From Candidatus Hinthialibacter antarcticus (lineage in GTDB: Bacteria > Hinthialibacterota > Hinthialibacteria > Hinthialibacterales > Hinthialibacteraceae), in the NCBI GenBank assembly GCA_030765645.1, contig JAVCCE010000076.1, positions 62,001-126,000 on the forward strand: DNA of 64,000 bases. The letters are read 5' to 3'. Below are positions 16,837 through 25,869 of the stretch, piece after piece; the stretch's first letter is position 1; each line of letters opens with the position of its first letter. Under the pieces are notes generated by a model. It was not told the DNA's origin. It saw only the letters and a program-made list of their open reading frames with translations, and searched no databases. A program made the translations under genes and the position numbers.

Positions 16837-18909
16837 TTACCCTGCCAGTAAATTCATATTTGAGCCGCGCACTGGTTGAATGCGTTTGACGGCGTCGTTG
16901 GCGCTAACGCCTTCATGTACGAGAGCGCAAACTGCTTCCGCCACAGCGGCGGGATCGTCCGCACCGGGATAAAGCACGTTGCGGCCTACCATGGCGCCGC
17001 GAATGTTTTCGCCCTCGCCCATTCCGCGGACAAACTGGTCGACGACATCGACCGGGTTGCCGGTTGCTTCGCCGCCCAACATCAAAATCGGGCCGCTGAA
17101 CGATTGAGCGACGCGGTTGTAGTCGGGTACATAGGGAATCTTCAACCACAAGTTAGCGGTGGAATGCGACAGACCCGACGCGACGCCAATGACGCGAATC
17201 AAATCGTCTGCTTTCATCACCACTTTGTATGCGCCGTCGATTTGCTTGACGGGCAGCGGTTCCAAAAAGACGGGCAAGTCGATGTCATTACAGGCTTCGA
17301 TGCTGCGCGAGCATTCTTCCATGGTCTGAATGACGTAACGGTCATACGGATCAGGTACAGCCAGACGGAAGAGAATTTTCGCGCCGTCGAGATTGAGTTC
17401 TTTGATTTTTTTCGCATCGCGATAGGCGGTCATGCGGTCAAGCAGTTCATGATTTGCGCCCGCCAGACCGCTGCGGTTCATGCACGCGATCAATAATTTA
17501 TTGTCGAGAAAACTCTTCTTGGTTTTTTGCTGATAGAGATAATCGAGCAGGAACAAGTCTTCAAAGATGTCCGCCGTCGCCATCAGGCCGTCGATGTTTG
17601 AGGCCATCATCACGCGGGCGCAACGACCGAGATAATCAAAGCGGTCGCCCATGCGCACCGGGTCGCCGCCGGAGTTGGTCACCATGCGGGCCGGGTGGTC
17701 AGCCGCGAGAATGACCATACGTCCCTGGGTCGTCAGCGATTTACGCTGTTTGCGTTTTTGCATGCGGTCTTTGATGATGGAACTTTTTTCGACGCGCAGT
17801 TCGCACAACTGGTCCCAAATATCTTCATTGAGAAAATGACGCGACTGATAGACGTAATTATTACGCAACGCGTAATTGACTTCGATGCGGTTGCGGGCGC
17901 CGCCGTAAAGCGACTTCGCCGCGCCAGTCAGGTCCTCGGGGATTTCCTGGCCATAAGGTTTGATCTCAAACGCGACTGAGCCTTGGAAGTCGCACTCGAC
18001 CAGCGCTTTGAGATAGCCCGCCAGCACGGCGGAGGTCAACTCGCTGTCGGCGAGATTGAACGCCGGGTGAACATCGCCGTAGCGCGGGTCGCCGTCGGGA
18101 TTGTTGCGGTTGAGAATGCAGTTCGAGACGTGCACGTGTTGAATATAGGAACCCAGGCGTTTGATGGCTTCGGGGCCTTCGCCATTGATAATCATGTGGC
18201 TGGTGTCGATCAACAGGCCGAGTTCTTCGTGACCGTATTGATGGCGTACGGATTCAAGCACCGCTTCGGCGCGGTCGGCGGGGCCGATCAGCATTTCTTT
18301 GAACGGCGTGATGCCCGGCGGGTTCACGCGGTTATCAAACGGAATCAACAACGGAATGCAATTGGATTTATTTTTTTTGTTGAGTTCTTTTAAATAGGTG
18401 CAAATTTCGTGCAGCGAGCGGCGCAATTGCGATAGCGCTTCTTCTCGTACGCGGTCGGCTTCGGCGCCGGAGAGGCCCGCCATGATCGCCGGGTCTTTGC
18501 CGCTGAAGAAGGTGAATTTGTCGCAGGGATACTCGAATGCTTCGTCGATGCACTCTTTCAGGCGTTCGACGGCTTTGCGACGCTCGTTTTCGTCGAGAGA
18601 ACTGATATCGGACGGTGGAACGATTTTGTCTTCGTTAATGAGCTGCACTAACTGCGCACACCAGACGATCTCTTCGATCTGGCCGTTTTTGCGCGCATCG
18701 GCGAGTTTCTTGATCGCCTCTTTTCGACTGACGCTGTTTTTGATGCGGGAGATTTCAATCGAGTTGAAATCCGCGTCGTCGATGACCCATTGCAGGGTTT
18801 TCGTCAGGTATTCGCGCCGGGCTTCGCCGCGAAAGTTGGAATTGGTATTGCCGGGGCCTGCAAATAGCACCGGATATACGATGCCAAGCCGATTCGATTC
18901 GAGTGACAC
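16837..18909 (-). CDS. Isomerase-like barrel fused to Cgl0159-type aldolase
   Basis: A 690-residue two-domain cytoplasmic protein. Residues about 10-330 look like a xylose-isomerase-like barrel (LLIDTSHMIINGEGPEA, VHVSNCILNRNN, GSVAFEIKPYGQE). Residues about 395-690 look like the Cgl0159-type beta/alpha-barrel aldolase linked to inositol catabolism: QGRMVILAADHPARMV, GGDPVRMGDRFDYLGR, DGLMATADIFEDLFLL, KILFRLAVPDPYDRY and GPILMLGGEA. The start is GTG at 18909 with AGGAG 7 bases upstream. It leads the group with the aminotransferase fusion and thrB. A pathway for a carbohydrate breakdown product is likely, but the substrate cannot be read from the sequence. Confidence 0.72.
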   Translation of the reverse strand: MSLESNRLGIVYPVLFAGPGNTNSNFRGEARREYLTKTLQWVIDDADFNSIEISRIKNSVSRKEAIKKLADARKNGQIEEIVWCAQLVQLINEDKIVPPSDISSLDENERRKAVERLKECIDEAFEYPCDKFTFFSGKDPAIMAGLSGAEADRVREEALSQLRRSLHEICTYLKELNKKNKSNCIPLLIPFDNRVNPPGITPFKEMLIGPADRAEAVLESVRHQYGHEELGLLIDTSHMIINGEGPEAIKRLGSYIQHVHVSNCILNRNNPDGDPRYGDVHPAFNLADSELTSAVLAGYLKALVECDFQGSVAFEIKPYGQEIPEDLTGAAKSLYGGARNRIEVNYALRNNYVYQSRHFLNEDIWDQLCELRVEKSSIIKDRMQKRKQRKSLTTQGRMVILAADHPARMVTNSGGDPVRMGDRFDYLGRCARVMMASNIDGLMATADIFEDLFLLDYLYQQKTKKSFLDNKLLIACMNRSGLAGANHELLDRMTAYRDAKKIKELNLDGAKILFRLAVPDPYDRYVIQTMEECSRSIEACNDIDLPVFLEPLPVKQIDGAYKVVMKADDLIRVIGVASGLSHSTANLWLKIPYVPDYNRVAQSFSGPILMLGGEATGNPVDVVDQFVRGMGEGENIRGAMVGRNVLYPGADDPAAVAEAVCALVHEGVSANDAVKRIQPVRGSNMNLLAG

Positions 18910-19107
18910 GTCGGTTCTCCTACTTATATGTACGATTTATTAAACTTATACACACTACTTTAATTATAGATGCGGCGTGGTGAAACGCTAAGGTGTGGAG
19001 AATTAGGGTTTTATTTAGAATTTGATTGTTAGAATCTCTATATAAATTATAACCTTGAGGGTGGATTGGGTTCGATGTTGGGTTTTTATTTTACGCTAGG
19101 TCGCTCC

Positions 19108-19142
19108 CTCATCCTAACCTTCTCCCAGAGGGAGAAGGGATT
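19108..19142. repeat. CCCTCATCC hairpin repeat
   Basis: CCCTCATCCTAACC is followed by the perfect inverted pair CTTCTCCC/GGGAGAAG. This short unit is familiar as a dispersed sequence in many bacterial genomes. Only one copy was seen in this window. Confidence 0.5.
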
Positions 19143-19189
19143 ACCTTGGCGTTTATACAGGGACGCGTCGTGTTGCATAACGGTATCAA

Positions 19190-19276
19190 GTAGGGTGGTG
19201 TTGAGCGCAAGCGAAACCCACCAATGTAAGCCTATTTAAAACAACGGTGGAATTCATTGCATTCATCTCACCCTAC
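19190..19276 (+). repeat. Paired-hairpin GTAGGGTGG repeat, copy 1
   Basis: Begins GTAGGGTGG and ends TCACCCTAC. Internally, GAGCGCAAGCGAAACCCACC closes the first hairpin and GGTGGAATTCATTGCATTCA opens the second. An inverted copy sits at 55912-55998, with shared flanking sequence (GTATCAAGTAGGGTGG). The same end sequences bracket the EVE-HNH gene at 47929-48970. Confidence 0.75.
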
Positions 19277-19460
19277 AGGGCTAAGCCGCATTGGTCGCAG
19301 AAGCGGGCGTCTTCGTTAGTTATTCATGCGCGGCCTCAACGTTGTGTTTCGCTGACTCTTTTTTGAGTTCCTTCGTTCTCTGTCGATATTCATTATCTAA
19401 CCATAACCTTTCATCCGTTACAAGATATAATTTCCCGACTATTAAATTAGGAGAATTACT

Positions 19461-21182
19461 ATGAAGCGTCTGGCTTTATTCTTATTCGCATTGATTGTGT
19501 TGCCTCTTAGCGTCCAAGCAAAAGTCGTCAGCGGGTTAGAGCATCTGTTTGATTCGCAAGTGGAACTGGTGAGTAATAAACGGGTCGCAGTTGTTGCCAA
19601 CCACACGGCGGTGGATTCGAAGGGCGTTCACCTGGTTGACCGCCTGCAGAAGGTCGCGACGGTGGTCGCAGTCTTCGCGCCGGAGCACGGCTTTCGCGGC
19701 GACGTGGAAGCAGGCGGCAAGGTCGAAACCAAACGCAACCGGGATTCATTTTCGATCTACAGCCTCTATGGAACCAACCGAACCCCGACGCCGGAGATGC
19801 TCAAAGGCGTGGATGTGATCGTCTATGACATCCAAGACGTGGGCGTGAAATTCTATACCTACATATCCTCGCTGTTTCTGGTGATGACCGCCGCCGCGCG
19901 CGACGGCATCCCGGTGGTGGTGTTAGACCGGCCCAATCCAATCGGCGGCGTACAAGTCGCCGGGCCTGCGACCAATCCGGCCTACACAAGTTTCGTCGGC
20001 GTGATTCCATTGCCGATTCGCTATGGTCTCACCGTCGGCGAGTTGGCGCATCTGTTTAACAATGAAACCTACGCAGGCTTCACCATTGGCTGCGATTTGA
20101 CCGTGGTGAAGATGCAAGGCTATCAGCGCGACATGGCCTACCAAGAAACCGGGCTGCCTTGGATCGCGCCGTCTCCGAACTTGCCCACCGTAGAATCGGC
20201 GTTGATGTATCCCGGGACGTGTTTATTTGAAGCGACCAATCTTTCCGAAGGGCGGGGAACAGAGTTGCCCTTCTTGACCGTGGGCGCGCCGTTCATCGAC
20301 GCCAAGAAGTGGCTGGCGGCGGTACCGAAGGACGCCTTCGATGGATTCAGCGCTGAGCCGATTGAATTCACGCCGAAGCAGATTCCCGGTAAGTCGGAGA
20401 ATCCCAAATTCAAAAATGAAAAATGCTACGGATTGCGTTTGGGAGTGAAAAGCGCTGATGCCGAGCCGATTCGGCTGGCGGTTACGTTGATCTGCGCGGC
20501 GAAACAACTCTATCCCAATGAGATTAAAACCCGATCATTTATGAATCTACTGTGGGGCAATGAAAACCTGCGTTCGATGTTAGAAGCCAGCGCCGATGTT
20601 GACGCGATTTTGAAAACGATTGGTGAAGATACAGAGCGCTTTCAATCAATGCGAACGAAGTACCTTTTATATGATGATAGCAAACAAAATGACTCAGGGC
20701 TTACGCCAAATAAAATACGCAACGGCGCGTTTCAGTATCCCTTTACAGACAATGAGCGTCCTGATATCAAATTTGTTGATGGCGACTCTGAGGGCAAAAT
20801 GCCAATGGGCAACGAACAGAGCGTCTACTTTGCCAAACTCGGTCAGGCTATGGACTTTGCTGACTTGAATCATGACGGCGCTGTCGATGCCGTATTTGAA
20901 ATGGCGGTCAACACAGGTGGAACGGGGACGTTTCATTACCTCGTCTGCGCCGTTAGTGATAATGGAGAACCAAAGCAAGTCGCGGAATTTTTTCTCGGCG
21001 ACAGAATTGCCGTGAATAAAATTACGATCTTGACTCCAGAGGTCATAGAGATTGAGCGCCTCAAAAGCGCGCCTGACGACGCCGCTTGTTGCCCCAGTTT
21101 AAAAGTGCGGGAGTATTATTCGTTTGATGGAGGTTCGTTGTCTTTAATTGGAGAAGTGAAGATTGACGACGTCAAGTATTAA
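19461..21182 (+). CDS. namZ: NamZ-type exo-muramidase (DUF1343) with extra C-terminal domain
   Basis: A 573-residue exported protein with a signal peptide of about 20 residues. Residues 22-400 match the DUF1343/NamZ family, which removes beta-N-acetylmuramic acid from peptidoglycan fragments: VANHTAVDSKGVHLVD, FAPEHGFRGDVEAGG, SLYGTNRTPTPEML, VYDIQDVGVKFYTYISS, VLDRPNPIGG and ERNLSEGRGTE-like TNLSEGRGTELPF. Residues about 405-573 add a separate domain with DLNHDGAVDAVFEM, GGTGTFHYLV and LGDRIAVNKI, a module otherwise found on secreted proteins. An AGGAG site supports the ATG. Possible role: peptidoglycan recycling or predation on other cell walls. Confidence 0.85.
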   Translation: MKRLALFLFALIVLPLSVQAKVVSGLEHLFDSQVELVSNKRVAVVANHTAVDSKGVHLVDRLQKVATVVAVFAPEHGFRGDVEAGGKVETKRNRDSFSIYSLYGTNRTPTPEMLKGVDVIVYDIQDVGVKFYTYISSLFLVMTAAARDGIPVVVLDRPNPIGGVQVAGPATNPAYTSFVGVIPLPIRYGLTVGELAHLFNNETYAGFTIGCDLTVVKMQGYQRDMAYQETGLPWIAPSPNLPTVESALMYPGTCLFEATNLSEGRGTELPFLTVGAPFIDAKKWLAAVPKDAFDGFSAEPIEFTPKQIPGKSENPKFKNEKCYGLRLGVKSADAEPIRLAVTLICAAKQLYPNEIKTRSFMNLLWGNENLRSMLEASADVDAILKTIGEDTERFQSMRTKYLLYDDSKQNDSGLTPNKIRNGAFQYPFTDNERPDIKFVDGDSEGKMPMGNEQSVYFAKLGQAMDFADLNHDGAVDAVFEMAVNTGGTGTFHYLVCAVSDNGEPKQVAEFFLGDRIAVNKITILTPEVIEIERLKSAPDDAACCPSLKVREYYSFDGGSLSLIGEVKIDDVKY

Positions 21183-21274
21183 CTGAATGGATTCAATCGT
21201 ATTCTCCTTGTGAGAATTCTGGTAAGATGTTTTATTATGTGAAGGACTTAACGTAATTATGGAGCCGATTTTTT

Positions 21275-23203
21275 ATGTCTAAAAAGCCAGCCGTTCGTTG
21301 GGATGTATCACTAATCACCGAAGAAGATTTATATCTCTTCAATGAGGGAAGCCATTTTCGTTTATACGAAAAAATGGGCGCTCACCTCATGACCACCGAC
21401 GACGGCGAGCGCGGCGTGTATTTTTCCGTATGGGCGCCCGACGCCGAATACATCAGCGTCATTGGCGACTTCAATTATTGGAACAACTCCATTCACGAAT
21501 TACGCCCCTGCGGCTCCTCCGGCATCTGGCATGGCTTTATTCCAAACACTGAACTGGGCATGAAATACAAGTTTCACGTACGCTCGCGCTACAACAACCA
21601 TTGCGCCGATAAAGCCGACCCCTATGCGTTGTATGCTGAAACTCCACCGCTGACTGCTTCGGTGGTTACGCAATTGGATTACCAATGGGACGACGGCGAA
21701 TGGATGAAAACCCGCGCCAAGGTGAATGCCCACGACGCGCCTATGTCGATTTATGAAATTCACTTAGGCTCATGGATGCGCGTGCCCGAAGACGGCAACC
21801 GCCCCATGACCTATCAGGAACTCGCGCCCAAACTCGCGGAGTACGTCTCGCGCATGGGCTTTACCCACGTTGAATTTATGCCAGTGATGGAACACCCGTT
21901 CTATCCATCATGGGGATACCAGATCACCGGTTTTTTTGCGCCGACTTCCCGTTATGGGACGCCGCAAGACTTTATGTACCTGATTGATTATCTCCACCAA
22001 CAAGGCGTTGGCGTGATTCTCGATTGGGTGCCGTCTCACTTTCCGACCGACGGCAACGGTCTCGGTTTTTTTGACGGGACCCACCTCTACGAACACGCCG
22101 ACCCCAAGCAAGGCTTTCATCCTGACTGGGGCAGCCTGATCTTTAATTACGACCGCAATGAAGTCAAAAGTTTTCTCTATAGCAACGCCTTCTTCTGGCT
22201 GGAAAAATACCATATCGACGGGCTGCGGGTGGATGCGGTGGCTTCGATGCTCTATCTCGATTATTCCCGCGAAGACGGCGACTGGGTCCCTAACAAATAC
22301 GGCGGCAAAGAAAACCTGGGCGCGATTGAGTTTTTGCGCCGCATCAACCATGAAATCTACGCCCACTATCCCGACGTACAGACCATCGCCGAAGAATCGA
22401 CCTCATGGCCGATGGTGTCGCGCCCGACGTATATCGGCGGACTGGGGTTTGGCTACAAATGGGACATGGGGTGGATGCACGATTGTTTGACGTTTTTCTC
22501 CACTGACTCCATTTACCGAAAATATCATCACAATGAATTGACTTTCCGTATGCTGTATGCGTTTACGGAAAACTTCGTCATGCCATTGTCGCACGACGAA
22601 GTGGTGCACGGCAAAGGTTCGATGCTCAATAAAATGCCGGGCGACGTTTGGCAAAAATTTGCCAATTTGCGCTTGCTATACGGCTATATGTACGGGCAAC
22701 CGGGCAAGAAATTATTATTCATGGGCGCCGAGATCGCGCAATGGAGCGAGTGGTCGCATGAGACCAGTTTAGAATGGAACTTGCTGTCGTATGACACCCA
22801 CCGTGGGGTTCAACAATGGGTGCAAGACCTCAATCATTTCTACCGCAATGAACAGTCGCTTCATACAAAAGATAGTGATCCCAAAGGGTTTGAGTGGGTG
22901 GATTGTACGGACACGGACAACAGCATCATTAGTTTTATTCGTAAGGGCGTGAACCCGAACGAATACTTATTGTTTGTTTTGAATTTCACGCCCGTGCCGC
23001 GTTATCAATACCGGATCGGCGTCCCGGTCGACGGGTATTGGAAAGAGGCGCTCAACAGCGATGCCGAACAATACGGCGGCAGCGGACAAGGCAACTTTGG
23101 CGGCGTACAAGCCGACTCCGTCCCCAACCATCATCACTATTACTCCGTTAATGTGACCATTCCACCGCTGGGCTGCGTTGTGTTCAAAAGCGGCGGCCTT
23201 TAA
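21275..23203 (+). CDS. glgB: 1,4-alpha-glucan branching enzyme
   Basis: GH13 glycogen branching enzyme, 642 residues, shorter than the E. coli protein because the first N-terminal carbohydrate module is absent. A CBM48-like domain comes first (GVYFSVWAPDAEYISVIGDFN), then the catalytic barrel. The nucleophile Asp is in GLRVDAVASMLYLDYSR, the acid Glu in TIAEESTSWP and the third acid in LSHDEVVHGKGSM. A beta domain closes the protein. A GGAG site lies 11 bases before the ATG. It is followed by a strong terminator, so it is probably expressed as a single gene. Confidence 0.95.
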   Translation: MSKKPAVRWDVSLITEEDLYLFNEGSHFRLYEKMGAHLMTTDDGERGVYFSVWAPDAEYISVIGDFNYWNNSIHELRPCGSSGIWHGFIPNTELGMKYKFHVRSRYNNHCADKADPYALYAETPPLTASVVTQLDYQWDDGEWMKTRAKVNAHDAPMSIYEIHLGSWMRVPEDGNRPMTYQELAPKLAEYVSRMGFTHVEFMPVMEHPFYPSWGYQITGFFAPTSRYGTPQDFMYLIDYLHQQGVGVILDWVPSHFPTDGNGLGFFDGTHLYEHADPKQGFHPDWGSLIFNYDRNEVKSFLYSNAFFWLEKYHIDGLRVDAVASMLYLDYSREDGDWVPNKYGGKENLGAIEFLRRINHEIYAHYPDVQTIAEESTSWPMVSRPTYIGGLGFGYKWDMGWMHDCLTFFSTDSIYRKYHHNELTFRMLYAFTENFVMPLSHDEVVHGKGSMLNKMPGDVWQKFANLRLLYGYMYGQPGKKLLFMGAEIAQWSEWSHETSLEWNLLSYDTHRGVQQWVQDLNHFYRNEQSLHTKDSDPKGFEWVDCTDTDNSIISFIRKGVNPNEYLLFVLNFTPVPRYQYRIGVPVDGYWKEALNSDAEQYGGSGQGNFGGVQADSVPNHHHYYSVNVTIPPLGCVVFKSGGL

Positions 23204-23227
23204 ATAACTATTAGTTCGTAATACCAA

Positions 23228-23269
23228 CCACCCTCTTCTGAAAAATTTGGAAGAGGGCGGTTTTTTTAT
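23228..23269 (+). terminator. Rho-independent terminator of glgB
   Basis: Stem CCCTCTTC/GAAGAGGG at 23231-23238 and 23250-23257, extended by CC/GG outside one mismatch, then a run of seven T. Confidence 0.85.
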
Positions 23270-23425
23270 CTAATCGCCCTGCGTGAAACTGACCGCCTCT
23301 CCTTTGCAATCTACGCTGACTTGTGGCAGGATATAAACGGCGTCGGATATTTTGTCCGGCGCAGCAGTAAGAATTTGGGCAAAATACAAAACAACGAAAC
23401 CATTTCGAAAAAAGTAGGGGAGACA

Positions 23426-24724
23426 ATGACCAAGAAATCTTCACTATCCCGTAGAACTTTTCTCACCAGTACAGCGGCGGTGGGCGGAGTCACTTCATTT
23501 ACGCTCGTTCCGAATACCGTTTTTGGAGCGCCGAGCCGGCCCGCCCCCAGCGACCAGTTGCGTTGCGGCAACATCGGCGTTGGAGGCCGTGGACGCGGGT
23601 TTTTACGCCCTGGCGTGACGGTAGCGATTTGCGACGCCGATGAAAACCGCTTGGCTGACGCCGCCAAACGCGTCGGCGGCAACCCGACGCTTTATAACGA
23701 TTACCGTCGGCTTCTCGATCAAAAAGACATTGACGCGGTCTTCGTGACCTCGCCAGACCATTGGCATGCGTTGATGGCAATTCATGCGTGCGAAGCAGGC
23801 AAAGACGTTTACGTCGAAAAGCCCGCATGTAAGACCATCGAAGAAGGCCGCGCCATGGTCGAAGCGGCGCGCCGTTATGCGCGCGTGGTGCAGGTCGGTT
23901 CACAAGGGCGCTCGCAAGAAGGCGCCTATCACGGCAACAAATATATTGCCAACGGGCAAATCGGTCACGTCAGTGAAGTTCGCTGCTGGCACTACGAAAA
24001 TCCACGCGGCGGATGGGACCCCAACACGCCGCCGCCGTCTGAACTCGATTATGAAAAGTGGGTCGGGCCCGCCCGCTGGGTTCCATACAATAGCCGACGT
24101 ACGCACGGCAGTTTCCGCTGGATGTTAGATTTCGGCGGTGGGCAAATTCGCGACCGCGGCGCACACGTCATGAGCGTTGCGATGTGGGTGATGAAAAGCG
24201 ACCATACCGGCCCGGTCAGCGTAAAAGCGACGGGCAACCCTCACTGCGACGGGATGTATGATTCGCCCGAAACCATGAAAGTCACCTATCAATTCAAAGA
24301 CCCCGACTGGACGCTGATTTGGGACATGCCGGGCGAAGCGCATGAAGAAGGCTTTAAATGGACCCGCAAATCTTACGGCGGCAATTACATCGGCGACAAA
24401 GGCAACCTGATTATTTCTTACGGTGACACTGCTGAAACCGACACCGAACAAAAAGCGAAAGACTACAAAGTCCCGGCGGGCGGCGTCGAAGTCTATCATA
24501 GCCCCGGTCACCGCGAAGATTTTGAAAAGTGCATTCGCACCCGCGAACGGCCTATCATGGATATCGAAGCAGGGCACCGTGTTGCGGTGTTATGTATTCT
24601 CGGCAACCTGTCATACATGTTAGGTCGGGAACTCAAGTGGGACGCCGTCAATGAACGAGTGATCGGCGATGACGAAGCCAACCGTTTGTTGAGCCGCCCC
24701 GGTCGCGGCCAGTGGCACATTTAA
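23426..24724 (+). CDS. Tat-exported Gfo/Idh/MocA oxidoreductase
   Basis: A 432-residue NAD(P)-dependent oxidoreductase with the Tat signal LSRRTFLTSTAAVGG. The ATG at 23426 has GGGGAG 4-9 bases upstream. The Rossmann motif is GNIGVGGRGRGF and the family's conserved lysine is in VYVEKPACKTIEEG. A C-terminal alpha/beta domain follows (GGQIRDRGAHVM). It is probably a periplasmic sugar or sugar-acid dehydrogenase with tightly bound cofactor. It is followed after 13 bases by a HEAT-repeat protein gene, so the two are likely partners. Confidence 0.88.
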   Translation: MTKKSSLSRRTFLTSTAAVGGVTSFTLVPNTVFGAPSRPAPSDQLRCGNIGVGGRGRGFLRPGVTVAICDADENRLADAAKRVGGNPTLYNDYRRLLDQKDIDAVFVTSPDHWHALMAIHACEAGKDVYVEKPACKTIEEGRAMVEAARRYARVVQVGSQGRSQEGAYHGNKYIANGQIGHVSEVRCWHYENPRGGWDPNTPPPSELDYEKWVGPARWVPYNSRRTHGSFRWMLDFGGGQIRDRGAHVMSVAMWVMKSDHTGPVSVKATGNPHCDGMYDSPETMKVTYQFKDPDWTLIWDMPGEAHEEGFKWTRKSYGGNYIGDKGNLIISYGDTAETDTEQKAKDYKVPAGGVEVYHSPGHREDFEKCIRTRERPIMDIEAGHRVAVLCILGNLSYMLGRELKWDAVNERVIGDDEANRLLSRPGRGQWHI

Positions 24725-24737
24725 GGGAGACCATAAA

Positions 24738-25697
24738 ATGGAAACATTAAAAAATACTCTTGCAACGGGCGCCGCTGTCGTCGCCGCTTCAATGCTAAGC
24801 AAAACGGCGAATGCGGCAGAAGGCTTTATCGGCCGGATTCAATCCAACGATGAGAATGTACGCTGCGAGGCTTGGAAAGAAGCCTACATGCAGCCCGCTA
24901 GCGTCATTTCGCCGTTGAGCGATTTGTTGCTGGCTGAGAACCCCGGCATCGCTCGCGCGGCGGATGAAGCGCTTAAAGTTTTGATTCATTCCGTTGGCGA
25001 ACAGGCGGATTCGCCCAAACGCGCAGAAGTCGTGAAGTCATTACTCGACCTGTTGAATCGTCGGGATTACGTAACGCGCATCAATGGGCTGCGGCTTTTA
25101 TCGTTAGTCGCGAATGGCGATTCTGTTGCGGCGGTTACGCCGTTTTTAAAAGTCCCGCAACTACAAGAAGAAGCAATCTATTGCATCCAACGCATTCCAG
25201 GCGCCGAGTCGACGGACGCGCTGGTTGAAGCGTTAGCGCAGGCCCCGCGTGAATTTAAGTTGCGCATTCTGGCCGCGATTGAACAACGCAAAGACCCGGC
25301 TGGCGCAGAAAATTTGAATCCGTACCTCGCTTCGGATGACACCGAATTAGCGATTGCCGCCATCAAGGCGATGGCGACTTGCGGCGTGTATCCTGATGAA
25401 TCGCTGGTGCCGGATTATGAGACGCTCTCCGATCAGCATAAGCGCGAGTTGGTTGATAGCGGGTTGCGCATTTGCGACCATTTGATTGCCGATGGGAGTT
25501 ATGAACAAGCGGGGCGGATACTTAAGCGGGTTTTAGAAATTCCTGAAGAAGAAATCGGCGAACACTTTCATTGCGCCGCCATTCTTTGCTTAGCAAAAGT
25601 TGACCATCCCGAAGCCAAAAGTTCAGTGCAGAAATTTACCGAACAAGGCTCCTATATTGTTCGCGATACCGCCAAGAAGGCGCTGGCGGCGATGTAA
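24738..25697 (+). CDS. Exported HEAT-repeat protein
   Basis: A 319-residue helical-repeat protein. The N-terminus (TLATGAAVVAASMLSKTANA) looks like an export signal without a twin arginine. The rest is built from helix pairs of 30-40 residues typical of HEAT/PBS repeats, for example NPGIARAADEALKVLIHSVG, RRDYVTRINGLRLLSLVA, SDDTELAIAAIKAMATCG and GSYIVRDTAKKALAAM. An AGGGAG site precedes the ATG. The protein has no visible catalytic residues. Its position directly behind the Tat oxidoreductase suggests a scaffold or binding role with that enzyme in the periplasm. Confidence 0.75.
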   Translation: METLKNTLATGAAVVAASMLSKTANAAEGFIGRIQSNDENVRCEAWKEAYMQPASVISPLSDLLLAENPGIARAADEALKVLIHSVGEQADSPKRAEVVKSLLDLLNRRDYVTRINGLRLLSLVANGDSVAAVTPFLKVPQLQEEAIYCIQRIPGAESTDALVEALAQAPREFKLRILAAIEQRKDPAGAENLNPYLASDDTELAIAAIKAMATCGVYPDESLVPDYETLSDQHKRELVDSGLRICDHLIADGSYEQAGRILKRVLEIPEEEIGEHFHCAAILCLAKVDHPEAKSSVQKFTEQGSYIVRDTAKKALAAM

Positions 25698-25729
25698 TCG
25701 AATTCGCGTTTAGACAATTGATTATTGAG

Positions 25730-25766
25730 AAGCCGCTTCTTAAAATTGAAGCGGCTTTTTCTTTAT
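25730..25766 (+). terminator. Rho-independent terminator
   Basis: Perfect stem AAGCCGCTTC/GAAGCGGCTT at 25730-25739 and 25748-25757, followed by TTTCTTT. It ends the oxidoreductase/HEAT unit. Confidence 0.85.
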
Positions 25767-25781
25767 ACGGAGATCGTGAAA

Positions 25782-25868
25782 ATGGAAACTCGCCATGTCA
25801 TTCGTTTGATGGTGATTTTATTGAGTATCCTGATTGCATTGATTCTCAACTGGTGGCTGAACGGCTGA
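25782..25868 (+). CDS. Possible 28-residue single-span membrane peptide
   Basis: ATG at 25782 with GGAG about 8 bases upstream opens a frame of 28 codons: a charged start (METRHVIR), a hydrophobic helix (LMVILLSILIALILNWW) and a short polar end. The composition fits a small inner-membrane protein. It lies right after a strong terminator and ends one base before the converging gene's stop. There is no homology evidence, so it could be chance. Confidence 0.35.
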   Translation: METRHVIRLMVILLSILIALILNWWLNG

Positions 25869-25869
25869 T

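Larger units (their letters stand above)
18910..19460. other. Intergenic region with repeats
   Basis: No convincing gene is seen. It holds a hairpin, CCTTCTCCC/GGGAGAAGG, inside a CCCTCATCC-type repeat at about 19108-19140, and a paired-hairpin repeat at 19190-19276. An AGGAG site at 19451 serves the next gene. Confidence 0.6.

Noticed and set aside
16876-17496. Long plus-strand frame inside the isomerase-aldolase gene
   Set aside because: It is the antisense shadow of a well-supported gene, with no ribosome site and an unlikely composition.
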